Below, in pieces: positions 48,037-56,834 of a DNA stretch of 60,700 nucleotides. The position numbers and the translations under genes are program-made. Under the pieces are notes generated by a model. It had not been told where the DNA came from. It saw nothing but the letters and a program-made list of their open reading frames with translations, and searched no databases. How positions within the stretch are numbered: the first letter of the stretch is position 1; every line of letters begins with the position of its first letter. This DNA comes from an uncultured SAR86 cluster bacterium. GTDB lineage: Bacteria; Pseudomonadota; Gammaproteobacteria; Magnimaribacterales; D2472. The stretch covers positions 1 through 60,700 of the forward strand of contig CACEJU010000006.1 of assembly GCA_902559885.1 (NCBI GenBank), given 5' to 3'.

Positions 48037-49396
48037 TAATTTTTCATATTCTTATGAGGATGAATGCATTTCATATAAATCACTATTTCCAGTTTTTAGT
48101 AGAGAAGACTTTGATGAGCTAGATGAAACATATAACCAGTTAGATATTAATGCTGAGATTAAAAAATTATTTTCTGAATACAAAATTAATACAACCGAAG
48201 ATCAAGCAGCATTACATCATATGTATAGAGGCGCATATGGAGAGCAAGTGAACAATGTTAGTTCTCACCTCTATGAAATAGCTAAGAGCTCTATTGAACA
48301 ATGTATAAATTTGAAACCAAAACTAATACAAAACAATATAAAAAATATTGTTACTATTGGAATAGGAGGATCATTTGAGGGGCCAAAGCTACTTCTTGAA
48401 ACTTTGACTCAAAGACACAATAGATCTTTTAATCATATTTTTTTAACTGGTCCAGATACCCAAGAGTTTATTGATGAAATTGAGCCTTTAAATAAGGCAG
48501 AAACCTTTTTTATTGTTTCTTCAAAATCATTCTCAACTGATGAAACCATGCAAAGTCTTAATCTTGCTAGAAACTGGATTGGAGATGATTTTGAATTTAA
48601 AGACCATTTTATTTGTATAACTTCTCAGATTGAAAAAGCAAAGGAATTCGGTTTTGATGAAACTAGTGCAATACAATTTCCTAATGAGATAGGTGGAAGG
48701 TATTCTATATGGTCACCAATTTCTCTTTCAGCTATTTTAGAGCTTGAAGAAGGTTTTATAGATTTTTTAAAAGGCGGATCCATAGCTGATAAAAAACTTA
48801 TATCAAATAGCAGTTATCTAGAATTTATTAAAACTATAGTTTTTAGTGATATTTGGCATAATAATGTCGATAATAAACATATTCGAGTGCTCTTATCATA
48901 TAGTTGGAAGTTAAGATTTTTTACTGATTACATTCAACAGTTAGAGATGGAATCTATCGGAAAGGGCGCAAATACTAATTCTGCATATAAAAAAACAGGG
49001 CAAACTATTTTTGGTGGCTTTGGTTCCACAGCTCAACATTCATATTTTCAATTACTTCATCAAGGAACAGCATCATTCTGTGCAGATATACTTTGTGTGG
49101 ATAGGGATAAGGTAAATAATGAGTTGTTATATGCTCAATCCCAGGCACAAGCAAGTCTTTTAGCTTTTGGTGCAAATATCAATCTTCAGGATTATGAAAA
49201 AGTAAATGGACAATCACCAGTTAATTTGTTCACTTTAAAGGGCCTAAATCCATATAATTTGGGTTACTTAATAGCTTCATGGGAACACAGAGTATTTCTA
49301 ATTTCAAGAATGTTACAGATCAATCCATTTGATCAATATGGCGTTAGCGCAGGTAAAATATTTGCAAGAAAATACATAGATAATAATGGCGGTTGA
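48020..49396 (+). CDS. pgi: Glucose-6-phosphate isomerase, short form
   Basis: It interconverts glucose 6-phosphate and fructose 6-phosphate. Conserved elements are IGIGGSFEGPKL near residue 116, SKSFSTDETM, GGRYSIWSPIS, the catalytic glutamate in QLEMESIGKG, the catalytic histidine in AQHSYFQLLHQGT, and the lysine in GVSAGKIFA. The length of 458 is about 90 below E. coli Pgi, the loss being spread over the N-terminus, loops and the C-terminal tail; all catalytic residues remain. It overlaps pyrF by 17 bp and uvrC by 11 bp. Confidence 0.92.
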   Translation: MTQSNNNFSYSYEDECISYKSLFPVFSREDFDELDETYNQLDINAEIKKLFSEYKINTTEDQAALHHMYRGAYGEQVNNVSSHLYEIAKSSIEQCINLKPKLIQNNIKNIVTIGIGGSFEGPKLLLETLTQRHNRSFNHIFLTGPDTQEFIDEIEPLNKAETFFIVSSKSFSTDETMQSLNLARNWIGDDFEFKDHFICITSQIEKAKEFGFDETSAIQFPNEIGGRYSIWSPISLSAILELEEGFIDFLKGGSIADKKLISNSSYLEFIKTIVFSDIWHNNVDNKHIRVLLSYSWKLRFFTDYIQQLEMESIGKGANTNSAYKKTGQTIFGGFGSTAQHSYFQLLHQGTASFCADILCVDRDKVNNELLYAQSQAQASLLAFGANINLQDYEKVNGQSPVNLFTLKGLNPYNLGYLIASWEHRVFLISRMLQINPFDQYGVSAGKIFARKYIDNNGG

Positions 49397-51167
49397 TCTT
49401 AAGAAAATTCCGACAACTCCAGGAATATATAAGTTCTTCTATAACTCTAAAATTATATACATAGGGAAAGCCAAGAATCTAAAGAAAAGAGTTTCAAGCT
49501 ATTTTGGTAATTCAAAAAAAGATAGAAAAACCATTCAAATAAAAAAACTTACTGATCAGGTAGAAACTTTTTCAACAAAAAATGAAGTAGAAGCATTACT
49601 TCTAGAGCAATTGCTTATAAGAGAAAATAAACCAAAATTTAATATTTTATTAAGAGATGATAAAACTTATCCATATATATATTTTTCAGATAACCATGAA
49701 TATCCGTCCATTGGGCTAAAAAGAACAAAAAAATCAGTGGATGAAAAATACTTTGGTCCTTTCATTAGCTCATATGCTGTAAAACAATCAATAAAAGAAA
49801 TTCAAAAAGTTTTTAAATTAAGAAATTGTACTGACAATACTTTTGCATCTAGATCTAGACCTTGTATTGAGTATCAAATGAATAGATGCAGCGCCCCATG
49901 TGTTGGTCATATATCAAAAAATCAATATGCTGAGGATTTAATTGAAGCTAAAAATTATCTTACTTCATCAGATTCACAAACAATCAAAAAGCTAGAAAGG
50001 GAGATTAACTCTTATTCTAAAAGATTAGAATTTGAAAAAGCCGCAGCAGCAAGAGATAAGCTTAAAAGAATTAATACTATCCAGGAGGAGCAATCTGTAA
50101 CCACAAAAGCAAAAGATATAGATATTTTTTCAGTGGCAGAGGACAGCGGTTATCTTGGGGTTTGTATAGTTGTTGTAAGAAAAGGCAAGATTAGAGGCAC
50201 CAAAACGCATTTAATAAAGAGGGGTTATTATGAATCTATTGATAGAGTTTATGAAAGTACGTTAATTAATTTTTATTCCATCAATCCTGATATACCAAAT
50301 AAGATTTTAACTACTTGCTTAGTATCATCAAATAATCTCATAAGAAAAGCTATCTTTCACAAGACCAATCACAATATAAGAATTATCAGTACACCAAGCA
50401 AAGATATAAGGCCGATTTTTAATTTATGTAAATCAAATGCAAAGCAAGTTATTGTTAATCATTTAAGCAAAGAAGAAAAATATCGCTTTGCACTTAATGA
50501 GCTCAAATCAACTTTATGCATGAAACAACTATCAAGAATAGAGGCCTACGATATTAGTCATTTATATCAAGATCATGCAGTTGCTTCATGTGTTGTTTAT
50601 ACAGAAAAAGGCACAAATAAGGATAAGTATCGGTTATTCAATATTCCCACACATCTTGCCGGAAACGACATAGGATCTTTGGAGCATGCTTTATCTAGAA
50701 GATTAAAATACTATGAAGATAAAAATATTAAGCCTGACCTGCTATTAATAGATGGGGGCAAGACTCAACTAAAGTTGGTTAATTCTTTAATCAAAAATTC
50801 AAAATTCTCAAACATAAAAGTTATTTCAATTGTAAAAGGATTAAAGAGAGTAAGAGCCACAGAGACTATATTGTCAAATGAGGGGGTGATAGAAATGGAT
50901 AAATATTCTAAGGGATATTTATTGCTTCAAGAAATAAGAGATGAATCTCACAGGTTTGCTATAACTGCTCAAAGAAAAAAAAAGAAACTTAGCATTAAAA
51001 AATCTTTTCTTGATGAGATAAATGGTATTGGTCCAGTCATAAAAAATAATCTTCTAAAAAAATACAAAAATATAAAAAATATCAAGGCTGCTAAATTAGA
51101 TGATTTAATGACTATTAAGGGTATTAATGAGAAAATAGCAAAAGATATAATTTCTTATAAAAGCTAA
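49386..51167 (+). CDS. uvrC: UvrABC system protein C
   Basis: The dual-incision nuclease of nucleotide excision repair. The GIY-YIG domain is at the N-terminus (TPGIYKF and IIYIGKAKNLKKR, about residues 9-36), followed by a Cys-containing segment (RPCIEYQMNRCSAPCVGH), the UVR motif near residue 205, the RNase H-like nuclease with the DISH and LLIDGGKTQL segments, and C-terminal helix-hairpin-helix motifs (INGIGPVIKNNLLKKY). The length is 593. It overlaps pgsA by one base. Confidence 0.96.
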   Translation: MAVDLKKIPTTPGIYKFFYNSKIIYIGKAKNLKKRVSSYFGNSKKDRKTIQIKKLTDQVETFSTKNEVEALLLEQLLIRENKPKFNILLRDDKTYPYIYFSDNHEYPSIGLKRTKKSVDEKYFGPFISSYAVKQSIKEIQKVFKLRNCTDNTFASRSRPCIEYQMNRCSAPCVGHISKNQYAEDLIEAKNYLTSSDSQTIKKLEREINSYSKRLEFEKAAAARDKLKRINTIQEEQSVTTKAKDIDIFSVAEDSGYLGVCIVVVRKGKIRGTKTHLIKRGYYESIDRVYESTLINFYSINPDIPNKILTTCLVSSNNLIRKAIFHKTNHNIRIISTPSKDIRPIFNLCKSNAKQVIVNHLSKEEKYRFALNELKSTLCMKQLSRIEAYDISHLYQDHAVASCVVYTEKGTNKDKYRLFNIPTHLAGNDIGSLEHALSRRLKYYEDKNIKPDLLLIDGGKTQLKLVNSLIKNSKFSNIKVISIVKGLKRVRATETILSNEGVIEMDKYSKGYLLLQEIRDESHRFAITAQRKKKKLSIKKSFLDEINGIGPVIKNNLLKKYKNIKNIKAAKLDDLMTIKGINEKIAKDIISYKS

Positions 51168-51703
51168 TGTCATTATTTATAAATCTAATCACAGTATCGA
51201 GAATAATTTTGGGGGCAATTATTTTTGTTCTTATAACGAGATCTGAAATGTATTGGTATGCATTTATATTATTTTTCATAGCAAGCATTACAGATTATTT
51301 TGATGGTCTATTGGCAAGACAATATAATTCTGTATCTCAATTAGGAGAAATTTTAGATCCAATCGCTGACAAAATACTTATAGTTTTTTTATTATTTGCT
51401 ATTTCAATAAATTTAAATAGTTACTATATCGGTTTCCTTTCAGCTATCATTATTACCCGTGAAATATGGGTGGGGGCACTGAGAGATTTTAATGCTAGGA
51501 AAAAAAAATCAGATGCTACCAAAGTAACTTTTTTAGCAAAAATTAAAACTACTATTCAATTATTTACTATAAGTACATATCTTTTGGGTCTCGCTTTGAA
51601 TAATATGCTTATATTAGTATTAGCAGATATTTTCTTACTTATCTCCTTTTTAATTACTATCTTTACAGGCTATCAATACACTTTAAATACCTTTAAAGAA
51701 TAA
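51167..51703 (+). CDS. pgsA: CDP-diacylglycerol-glycerol-3-phosphate 3-phosphatidyltransferase
   Basis: PgsA makes phosphatidylglycerol phosphate in the inner membrane. The CDP-alcohol phosphatidyltransferase motif D-x2-DG-x2-AR-x8-G-x3-D-x3-D reads DYFDGLLARQ...GEILDPIADK, near residues 42-68. Five or six hydrophobic helices span the 178 residues. The uvrC-pgsA-tRNA arrangement is the same as in pseudomonads. Its product is dephosphorylated by PgpA (20245). Confidence 0.94.
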   Translation: MSLFINLITVSRIILGAIIFVLITRSEMYWYAFILFFIASITDYFDGLLARQYNSVSQLGEILDPIADKILIVFLLFAISINLNSYYIGFLSAIIITREIWVGALRDFNARKKKSDATKVTFLAKIKTTIQLFTISTYLLGLALNNMLILVLADIFLLISFLITIFTGYQYTLNTFKE

Positions 51704-51707
51704 TTCT

Positions 51708-51735
51708 TTGAATTTAACTGCTTGATGTATACAAT
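51708..51735 (+). promoter_or_regulatory. Sigma-70-like promoter for tRNA-Cys
   Basis: TTGAAT at 51708-51713 and TACAAT at 51730-51735 are separated by 16 bp, placing the transcription start about 7 bases before the tRNA. It begins just after the pgsA stop. Confidence 0.6.
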
Positions 51736-51748
51736 ACTGTTCATATTT

Positions 51749-51822
51749 GGCTGGATGGCAGAGTGGTCATGCAGCGGCCTGCAAAGCCGTTTACGCCGGT
51801 TCGATTCCGGCTTCAGCCTCCA
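51749..51822 (+). tRNA. tRNA-Cys (anticodon GCA)
   Basis: A complete cloverleaf with encoded CCA. The acceptor stem GGCTGGA pairs with TTCAGCC (one G-U), the anticodon loop is CTGCAAA with GCA, and the T-arm is GCCGG-TTCGATT-CCGGC. The discriminator is T, as is universal for tRNA-Cys. Confidence 0.97.
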
Positions 51823-51830
51823 AATTTATA

Positions 51831-51858
51831 AAGACATTTTTTTATTTAAAAGTATAAT
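51831..51858 (+). promoter_or_regulatory. Sigma-70-like promoter for tRNA-Leu
   Basis: A perfect -10 hexamer TATAAT (51853-51858) follows AAGACA (51831-51836) at 16 bp. The expected start is about 20 bases before the tRNA. The 63-bp gap between the two tRNAs shows no terminator. Confidence 0.55.
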
Positions 51859-51885
51859 GTCACATTTGAAGGTACCTATTATCTA

Positions 51886-51972
51886 GCCCGAGTGGTGGAA
51901 TTGGTAGACACAAGGGACTTAAAATCCCTCGATAGAAATATCGTGCCGGTTCAAGTCCGGCCTCGGGTACCA
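51886..51972 (+). tRNA. tRNA-Leu (anticodon TAA)
   Basis: An 87-base class II tRNA with encoded CCA. The acceptor arms are GCCCGAG and CTCGGGT, the anticodon loop CTTAAAA holds TAA, the long variable arm is CGATAGAAATATCG, and the T-arm is GCCGG-TTCAAGT-CCGGC. It closely matches E. coli tRNA-Leu(UAA). The polysaccharide locus begins just behind its 3' end, a position typical of variable islands. Confidence 0.97.
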
Positions 51973-51988
51973 TAAATTAAAGATCATG

Positions 51989-52027
51989 AATTGTGATACA
52001 ATTTGGGATAAGAGTACTTCTTATAAT
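51989..52027 (+). promoter_or_regulatory. Perfect 6-3-6 inverted repeat and -10 element before the polysaccharide locus
   Basis: AATTGT-GAT-ACAATT occupies 51989-52003, and a consensus TATAAT is at 52022-52027, 33 bases before the first gene of the glycan locus. The palindrome covers the place of the -35 region, where no good hexamer is found. This suggests a regulated promoter with an operator or activator site. No JUMPstart/ops (GGCGGTAG) sequence is present. Confidence 0.45.
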
Positions 52028-52059
52028 GTGTTAATACCATTTATATTTTTTAGATTATT

Positions 52060-53004
52060 ATGAGTGAGCAATTCAAAGAAACTGGGATCTCAACAACTGA
52101 AGAGATTGATTTAAAAAAAATTATTTTTATTCTCTTTGATGCAAAATATTTTATTACTTCTTTTACTATATTTGCTGCCATCTTTTCAGTCTTTTATGCA
52201 TTATCGTTGCCAAATTTGTATACATCTAAGGCATTGCTAGCACAGAGTACTCAAGATGAGTCTCTATCATCTAACCTTGGACCTGTTTCTTCTTTAGCCA
52301 ATATAACTGGTTTAGATATGTATGCTCTAAATCTTAAATCAGTAGAAGGAGTTGAACGCATAAAATCTCTTGAATTTTTTTCGACCCAATTCTTACCTGA
52401 AATTAGTCTTGAGAACTTAATGGCTTATAAGCAATGGGTACCAGACCAAAATATTTCAATTTATGATGATGAAATCTTCAACCAAGAATCAGGGGAGTGG
52501 ATAAGAAAAGTATCATACCCAAAGAAACAAGTTCCCTCTGATCAAGAGGCTTATAAGAAATATAAAAATGCAATTAATGTAATCAAAGATAATAAAACAG
52601 GATTTATTCATATTCATGCAACCCATCAATCTCCAATTATTGCAAAAAAATGGGCCGATATTGTTATAAGAAAAATTAATGAAAGCATGCGAGAAGAGAA
52701 CAAAAAAATTTCACAAAACGCAATAGATTTTCTTAATTCTTCTTATCAGACTACTAACATTCAGTCATTAAGAGAAGCAATTTCTATCCTACTAGAATCA
52801 CAAATGAAAAACTTAATGCTGGCATCAACTCATGAAGATTATGTCTTCAAAATAATTGATTCACCAGTTGTTGCTGAACAAAAATCAGGACCAAGCAGGG
52901 CTTTGATTTGTATAACTGGTGTTTTATTTGGTTTCATATTCTCAATGATACTTGCAATAACTTACTATTTTATAAAACTTTATAAACACAAATTCACATG
53001 GTAG
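52060..53004 (+). CDS. wzz: Wzz-type polysaccharide chain-length determinant
   Basis: A polysaccharide co-polymerase setting O-antigen or capsule chain length in the inner membrane. It has the Wzz layout: short cytoplasmic N-terminus beginning EEIDLKKIIFILFDAK, first helix at about residues 31-50, a periplasmic domain rich in helices (LTSKALLAQSTQ-like beta segment, then a long coiled region), and a second helix at about 286-306 preceded by the Pro-containing SGPSRALI. At 314 residues it is a Wzz, not a tyrosine-kinase Wzc. Its presence implies Wzy-dependent polymerisation, though wzx and wzy are not in view. It is the first gene of the locus behind tRNA-Leu. Confidence 0.85.
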   Translation: MSEQFKETGISTTEEIDLKKIIFILFDAKYFITSFTIFAAIFSVFYALSLPNLYTSKALLAQSTQDESLSSNLGPVSSLANITGLDMYALNLKSVEGVERIKSLEFFSTQFLPEISLENLMAYKQWVPDQNISIYDDEIFNQESGEWIRKVSYPKKQVPSDQEAYKKYKNAINVIKDNKTGFIHIHATHQSPIIAKKWADIVIRKINESMREENKKISQNAIDFLNSSYQTTNIQSLREAISILLESQMKNLMLASTHEDYVFKIIDSPVVAEQKSGPSRALICITGVLFGFIFSMILAITYYFIKLYKHKFTW

Positions 53005-53061
53005 CTCTGGTTTTATATAAGTATTTTATATATTTGTGATTACTATAAGAGAGATTAGAAT

Positions 53062-54240
53062 TTGAATAACGAAAATTTTATTACTGTTGTTGGTTCTGGT
53101 TATGTTGGCATGTCTATTGGTGTTTTATTGGCTCAAAACAATATAGTGACTATTTTTGATATTGATAAGAGTAAAATAGATAAGGTTAATAAGAAAATAT
53201 CACCAATTGATGACACTCATATAAAAAGTTTTTTAAATGAAAAAGATATTAATATCACTGGTACAACATCTAAAGATAAGGCATACAAGCAGGCAGATTT
53301 TGTTGTTATAGCTATATCAACAAATTATGATCCAATTAAAAAAAGTTTCAATACTGTCAGCATTGATCATGTAATAGAAGACGCGGTTTCAAGAAATAAG
53401 AAAGTTTCAATCATATTAAAATCAACTATCCCAATAGGCTATTCAGAGTTTTTAAGTCAAAAGTATAAGAATAATAAAATTATATTTGCTCCAGAGTTCT
53501 TGCAAGAAGGAAGGGCTCTCTTCGATAATTTATATCCATCAAGAATAGTAGTTGGTAGCAAATGCGAAGAGGCTAAAAAATTTGTAAATCTTTTAGTTGA
53601 AGGAGCCAAATCAAAAGACATTCCTATTATTTATACTAACCCAAAAGAAGCAGAATCAATAAAATTGTTCTCAAATGCATATTTAGCTATGAGAATTGCA
53701 TTTTTTAATGAATTGGATTCATACGGTATTACAAAAAATCTTGATGTTGAAAGTATTATAAAAGGGGTTTGTTTAGACCCAAGAATTGGTGACGGCTATA
53801 ATAATCCTTCTTTTGGTTATGGTGGATATTGCTTGCCAAAAGATACAAAACAATTATTAAATGATTTTGAGAATACACCAGAAGCACTAATAAGTTCAGT
53901 TGTTGAATCAAACAAGATACGTAAGAATTTTATAACAAATGAAATTCTTAAAAGAAATCCAAAAGTAATTGGAATCTACAGATTAGTTTCTAAGAAAAAT
54001 AGTGATAATTTTAGATCTTCAGCCATTGAGGGAATAATTAAAAGATTAATTAAACATAATTTAAATATTATAATTTATGAACCTAAATTAGAGGCAAAAA
54101 ATTATTTAGGATTTAAGAAAATTAATGACTTAAATAATTTCAAAAATATGAGCGACCTTATTCTTGTTAACAGAAAAGATGATCTTATTAATGATGTTAA
54201 TGAAAAATGTTTTTCTAGAGATATTTTTGGGTACAATTAG
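53062..54240 (+). CDS. ugd: UDP-glucose 6-dehydrogenase
   Basis: It oxidises UDP-glucose twice to UDP-glucuronate with NAD. The Rossmann loop VGSGYVGMSIG is near residue 10. The catalytic cysteine lies in FGYGGYCLPKDTKQLL near residue 256, and VCLDPRIGDGYNNPSF is nearly identical to E. coli Ugd, separating it from the UDP-ManNAc and GDP-mannose dehydrogenases. The length of 392 is the short Ugd form. The start is TTG at 53062, following AGAGAG. The acid sugar probably enters the repeat unit or is a precursor for further modification. Confidence 0.9.
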   Translation: MNNENFITVVGSGYVGMSIGVLLAQNNIVTIFDIDKSKIDKVNKKISPIDDTHIKSFLNEKDINITGTTSKDKAYKQADFVVIAISTNYDPIKKSFNTVSIDHVIEDAVSRNKKVSIILKSTIPIGYSEFLSQKYKNNKIIFAPEFLQEGRALFDNLYPSRIVVGSKCEEAKKFVNLLVEGAKSKDIPIIYTNPKEAESIKLFSNAYLAMRIAFFNELDSYGITKNLDVESIIKGVCLDPRIGDGYNNPSFGYGGYCLPKDTKQLLNDFENTPEALISSVVESNKIRKNFITNEILKRNPKVIGIYRLVSKKNSDNFRSSAIEGIIKRLIKHNLNIIIYEPKLEAKNYLGFKKINDLNNFKNMSDLILVNRKDDLINDVNEKCFSRDIFGYN

Positions 54241-54316
54241 TAACTTAATTTAGTTTAAATAATAAACATAATTTTTTATTAATTTAAAAAGTTATGAAAA
54301 TATAAACGGATAGAAT

Positions 54317-55327
54317 ATGAAAAAAGCATTTATAACAGGAATTACTGGGCAGGACGGTTCATATTTAGCTGAACTTTTGCTTGAAAAGGGTTACGAAGTT
54401 CATGCCATTTTAAGGCGTGCATCTGTTTTTACAACTCAGCGTATCGATCATTTTTTTAATCATAAGAACTTATACACTTATCATGGAGACCTGTCTGATT
54501 CTAGTAATTTACATAGACTTATAGCTGAAATTAATCCATGTGAAATATATAATTTAGGAGCACAATCACATGTAGGTGTTTCTTTCGAAGTTCCTGAATA
54601 TACCGCAGAAGTTACTGGAATAGGAACAGTAAGATTATTAGATGCAATTAGAGATTCAAAAGTTGATTGTCGTTTTTATCAAGCGTCTACATCAGAGTTG
54701 TTTGGAGGTTTGCCTGGCACTGAGCCACAAAACGAAAATACACCTTTTTATCCTAAATCCCCATATGGTGCAGCAAAGTTATATGCTTATTGGGCCACAG
54801 TTAATTATAGAGAGTCATATGATATGTTTGCATGTAATGGTATTTTATTTAATCATGAGTCTCCAAGAAGAGGCGAAACCTTTGTAACAAAAAAAATTAC
54901 TAAAGCTGTCGCAAGAATTTATCAAGGTAAACAGGATTATTTATCTTTAGGAAACATTGATGCTAAACGTGACTGGGGTCATGCCAAAGATTTTGTTGAA
55001 GCAATGTGGCTTATGTTGCAACAAGATATCCCAAAAGATTATGTTATTGCTACAGGCAAAACATACACTGTAAGAGAATTTGTAAATTTAGCCTTTAATG
55101 AAGTTGGTATTGACATAAAATGGGAGGGCGAAGGAATCAACGAAGTTGGCAAGGATTCAAGCTCTGGAAAAACTATTGTTAAAATAGATAAACGTTATTT
55201 TAGACCTGCTGAAGTTGAATTGTTACTTGGTGATCCATCTAAGGCAATTAAAGAGCTTGGCTGGGTTCCAAAAACATCTCTAGACCAACTAGTAAAAGAG
55301 ATGGTTCATTACGACTTAAACAATTAA
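54317..55327 (+). CDS. gmd: GDP-mannose 4,6-dehydratase
   Basis: Gmd converts GDP-mannose into GDP-4-keto-6-deoxymannose, precursor of GDP-fucose, GDP-rhamnose and GDP-perosamine. The NADP loop [22 protein letters not shown] starts near residue 8, followed by [13 protein letters not shown], the catalytic Ser/Thr with Y-x3-K in [32 protein letters not shown] and [14 protein letters not shown]. The length is 336. No fcl (GDP-fucose synthase) gene follows; an aminotransferase and an acyltransferase do, favouring a 4-amino sugar. Start ATG at 54317. Confidence 0.94.
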   Translation: MKKAFITGITGQDGSYLAELLLEKGYEVHAILRRASVFTTQRIDHFFNHKNLYTYHGDLSDSSNLHRLIAEINPCEIYNLGAQSHVGVSFEVPEYTAEVTGIGTVRLLDAIRDSKVDCRFYQASTSELFGGLPGTEPQNENTPFYPKSPYGAAKLYAYWATVNYRESYDMFACNGILFNHESPRRGETFVTKKITKAVARIYQGKQDYLSLGNIDAKRDWGHAKDFVEAMWLMLQQDIPKDYVIATGKTYTVREFVNLAFNEVGIDIKWEGEGINEVGKDSSSGKTIVKIDKRYFRPAEVELLLGDPSKAIKELGWVPKTSLDQLVKEMVHYDLNN

Positions 55328-55344
55328 TAGTATGAGATCTAATA

Positions 55345-55869
55345 ATGGCAATAGAATTTAATTATAAAAATTCAGATATAATTGAAGGCGTTATAATAGT
55401 AACACCTTCAATTTTTGAAGAGAATAGAGGGGCAATTTGGACTTCATATAACAAAGATTTAGATTCACTTTTACCTGAAGATCTAGTTTTCAAGCATGAT
55501 AAATTTTCAATTTCTAATAAAAATGTCTTAAGAGGAATACATGGAGATTCAAAATCATGGAAGCTTGTTTCATGTGTTGATGGAAACATTATGCAAGTTG
55601 TAGTTGATATGAGAAAAGACTCAATTTCATATCTTGAATGGGAAGGCTTTGAGTTAGGAAGCAATAATCACCAAATGGTTCTTATACCTCCAGGGATTGG
55701 AAATGCTTTTTATGTAAATAGTGAAAAAGCTACATACCATTATAAGCTTGCTTATCATGGTGAATATGTTGATGCAGATGGACAGTTTACAGTCCCATGG
55801 GATGATGCACGGATTAATATTGAATGGCCTTCAAGGTCACCAATACTATCTGACAGGGATAGGAGATAA
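55345..55869 (+). CDS. RmlC-like sugar epimerase (dTDP-4-dehydrorhamnose 3,5-epimerase family)
   Basis: A 174-residue double-stranded beta-helix protein of the RmlC family: FSISNKNVLRGIHGDSKSWKLV holds the catalytic-base histidine (near residue 63), MQVVVDMRKDS and WDDARINIEWPSRSPILSDRD at the end are conserved. The usual GFAHGF motif reads GIGNAFYV, so a substrate-contact His is Asn. Since no rmlA/B/D is nearby and gmd is, the substrate may be a GDP-linked 4-keto sugar, or the protein may be a non-standard epimerase. The next gene starts 3 bp later. Confidence 0.75.
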   Translation: MAIEFNYKNSDIIEGVIIVTPSIFEENRGAIWTSYNKDLDSLLPEDLVFKHDKFSISNKNVLRGIHGDSKSWKLVSCVDGNIMQVVVDMRKDSISYLEWEGFELGSNNHQMVLIPPGIGNAFYVNSEKATYHYKLAYHGEYVDADGQFTVPWDDARINIEWPSRSPILSDRDRR

Positions 55870-55872
55870 AAG

Positions 55873-56271
55873 ATGCAGATAATCAAGCATGATGAAAAAA
55901 TTATATCGATAATATATAGAGATGAAGATTGGACTGAGGGTTTAAATTTTATAACGCCCAATGATATGTTTATTCAAGTAGGTTCATGGTGGTATGAAAA
56001 AGGAAAAATCCTAGATAAGCATGTTCATAAAGAATTTGATAGGATTGGCAAAAGAACACAAGAATGTGTTTATGTTAAACGCGGCTCAATGCGAGTAACT
56101 TTATATACAGAAGACTTAGAAGAATTTAAAACATTTGATTTAAAAGAAGGAGATCTTGCTGTATTTGCTTATGGCGGCCACGGTTATGAAATATTGGAGG
56201 ATGATACTCAAATAATAGAATCAAAAAATGGTCCATTTATAGATGTCGACACTGATAAAATTAAATTCTAA
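55873..56271 (+). CDS. Small cupin-fold protein of the glycan locus
   Basis: A 132-residue single-cupin protein. Candidate metal ligands lie in KHVHKEFDRIGKRTQECVYVKRGSMRV (about residues 51-77) and FAYGGHGYEIL (about 97-107). Proteins of this type are recurrent in polysaccharide loci and are usually annotated as cupin or isomerase-like, without proven activity. It might act as an isomerase, epimerase or sensor of a sugar nucleotide. The ATG follows the RmlC-like stop at 3 bp, and the stop overlaps the acyltransferase start by one base, so it is part of the sugar-synthesis operon. Confidence 0.65.
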   Translation: MQIIKHDEKIISIIYRDEDWTEGLNFITPNDMFIQVGSWWYEKGKILDKHVHKEFDRIGKRTQECVYVKRGSMRVTLYTEDLEEFKTFDLKEGDLAVFAYGGHGYEILEDDTQIIESKNGPFIDVDTDKIKF

Positions 56272-56834
56272 TGAGTGAAAATATTTTTTTTAAAATTTCT
56301 GATCTTAAAGCATGTGGAAATAATGTAATAATTGGTCAAACTGTCCGTATTCGTTATCCAGAGCTTGTTGAGATTGGAGATAATGTAATCATTGATGATT
56401 TTTGTTACATATCATCATCGCTTAAGCTCTCATCAAATGTTCATATTTCATCTGGTTGTAAAATTATTGGTGGAAAGCAATCCCATGTTAGCTTCGAAAG
56501 TTTTAGCACTTTAGCTCCAAATGTAGTTTTGGCAGCTGGTTCTGATGATTACACTTCTGGAATTGCAACACCTTTGGTACCACATAAATATAAGGGCGAT
56601 TATGAGGTTGGAACTATTAGAATTGGTAAACATTGTATTGTTGGCTCAAATAGCACAATACTTCCAAATGTTAGATTACATAATGGTGCATGTCTAGGTG
56701 CAAACTCTCTTGCAAAAATAGACTTAGAGAAATGGTCTTTATATGCAGGTGTGCCCGCAGAAAAAATAAAATCTAGAGATAGGGTTACTATTTTAAATTT
56801 AGAGAAAGAGTATTACGAGAGCAAAAATGAATAA
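56271..56834 (+). CDS. Hexapeptide-repeat (left-handed beta-helix) acyltransferase
   Basis: A 187-residue O/N-acetyltransferase-like protein with hexapeptide repeats (GDNVIIDDFCYISSS, SNVHISSGCKIIGG, GKHCIVGSNSTILPNVRLHNGACLGANSLA) and the C-terminal YAGVPAEKI signature. Lying next to gmd and directly before an aminotransferase gene, it most likely N-acylates the 4-amino sugar on its nucleotide carrier, as in GDP-N-acetylperosamine synthesis. The acyl donor is presumably acetyl-CoA. It overlaps the next gene by 8 bp. Confidence 0.8.
   Translation: MSENIFFKISDLKACGNNVIIGQTVRIRYPELVEIGDNVIIDDFCYISSSLKLSSNVHISSGCKIIGGKQSHVSFESFSTLAPNVVLAAGSDDYTSGIATPLVPHKYKGDYEVGTIRIGKHCIVGSNSTILPNVRLHNGACLGANSLAKIDLEKWSLYAGVPAEKIKSRDRVTILNLEKEYYESKNE

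Noticed and set aside
51871..51972. Attachment-site repeat around tRNA-Leu (GGTACC at 51871 and near 51967)
   Set aside because: The shared sequence is only six to seven bases and no integrase gene follows; chance is the simplest explanation.
55873..56271. Phosphomannose isomerase (manA) assignment for the small cupin
   Set aside because: It is a single cupin of 132 residues without the rest of the PMI active site; only the fold can be supported.
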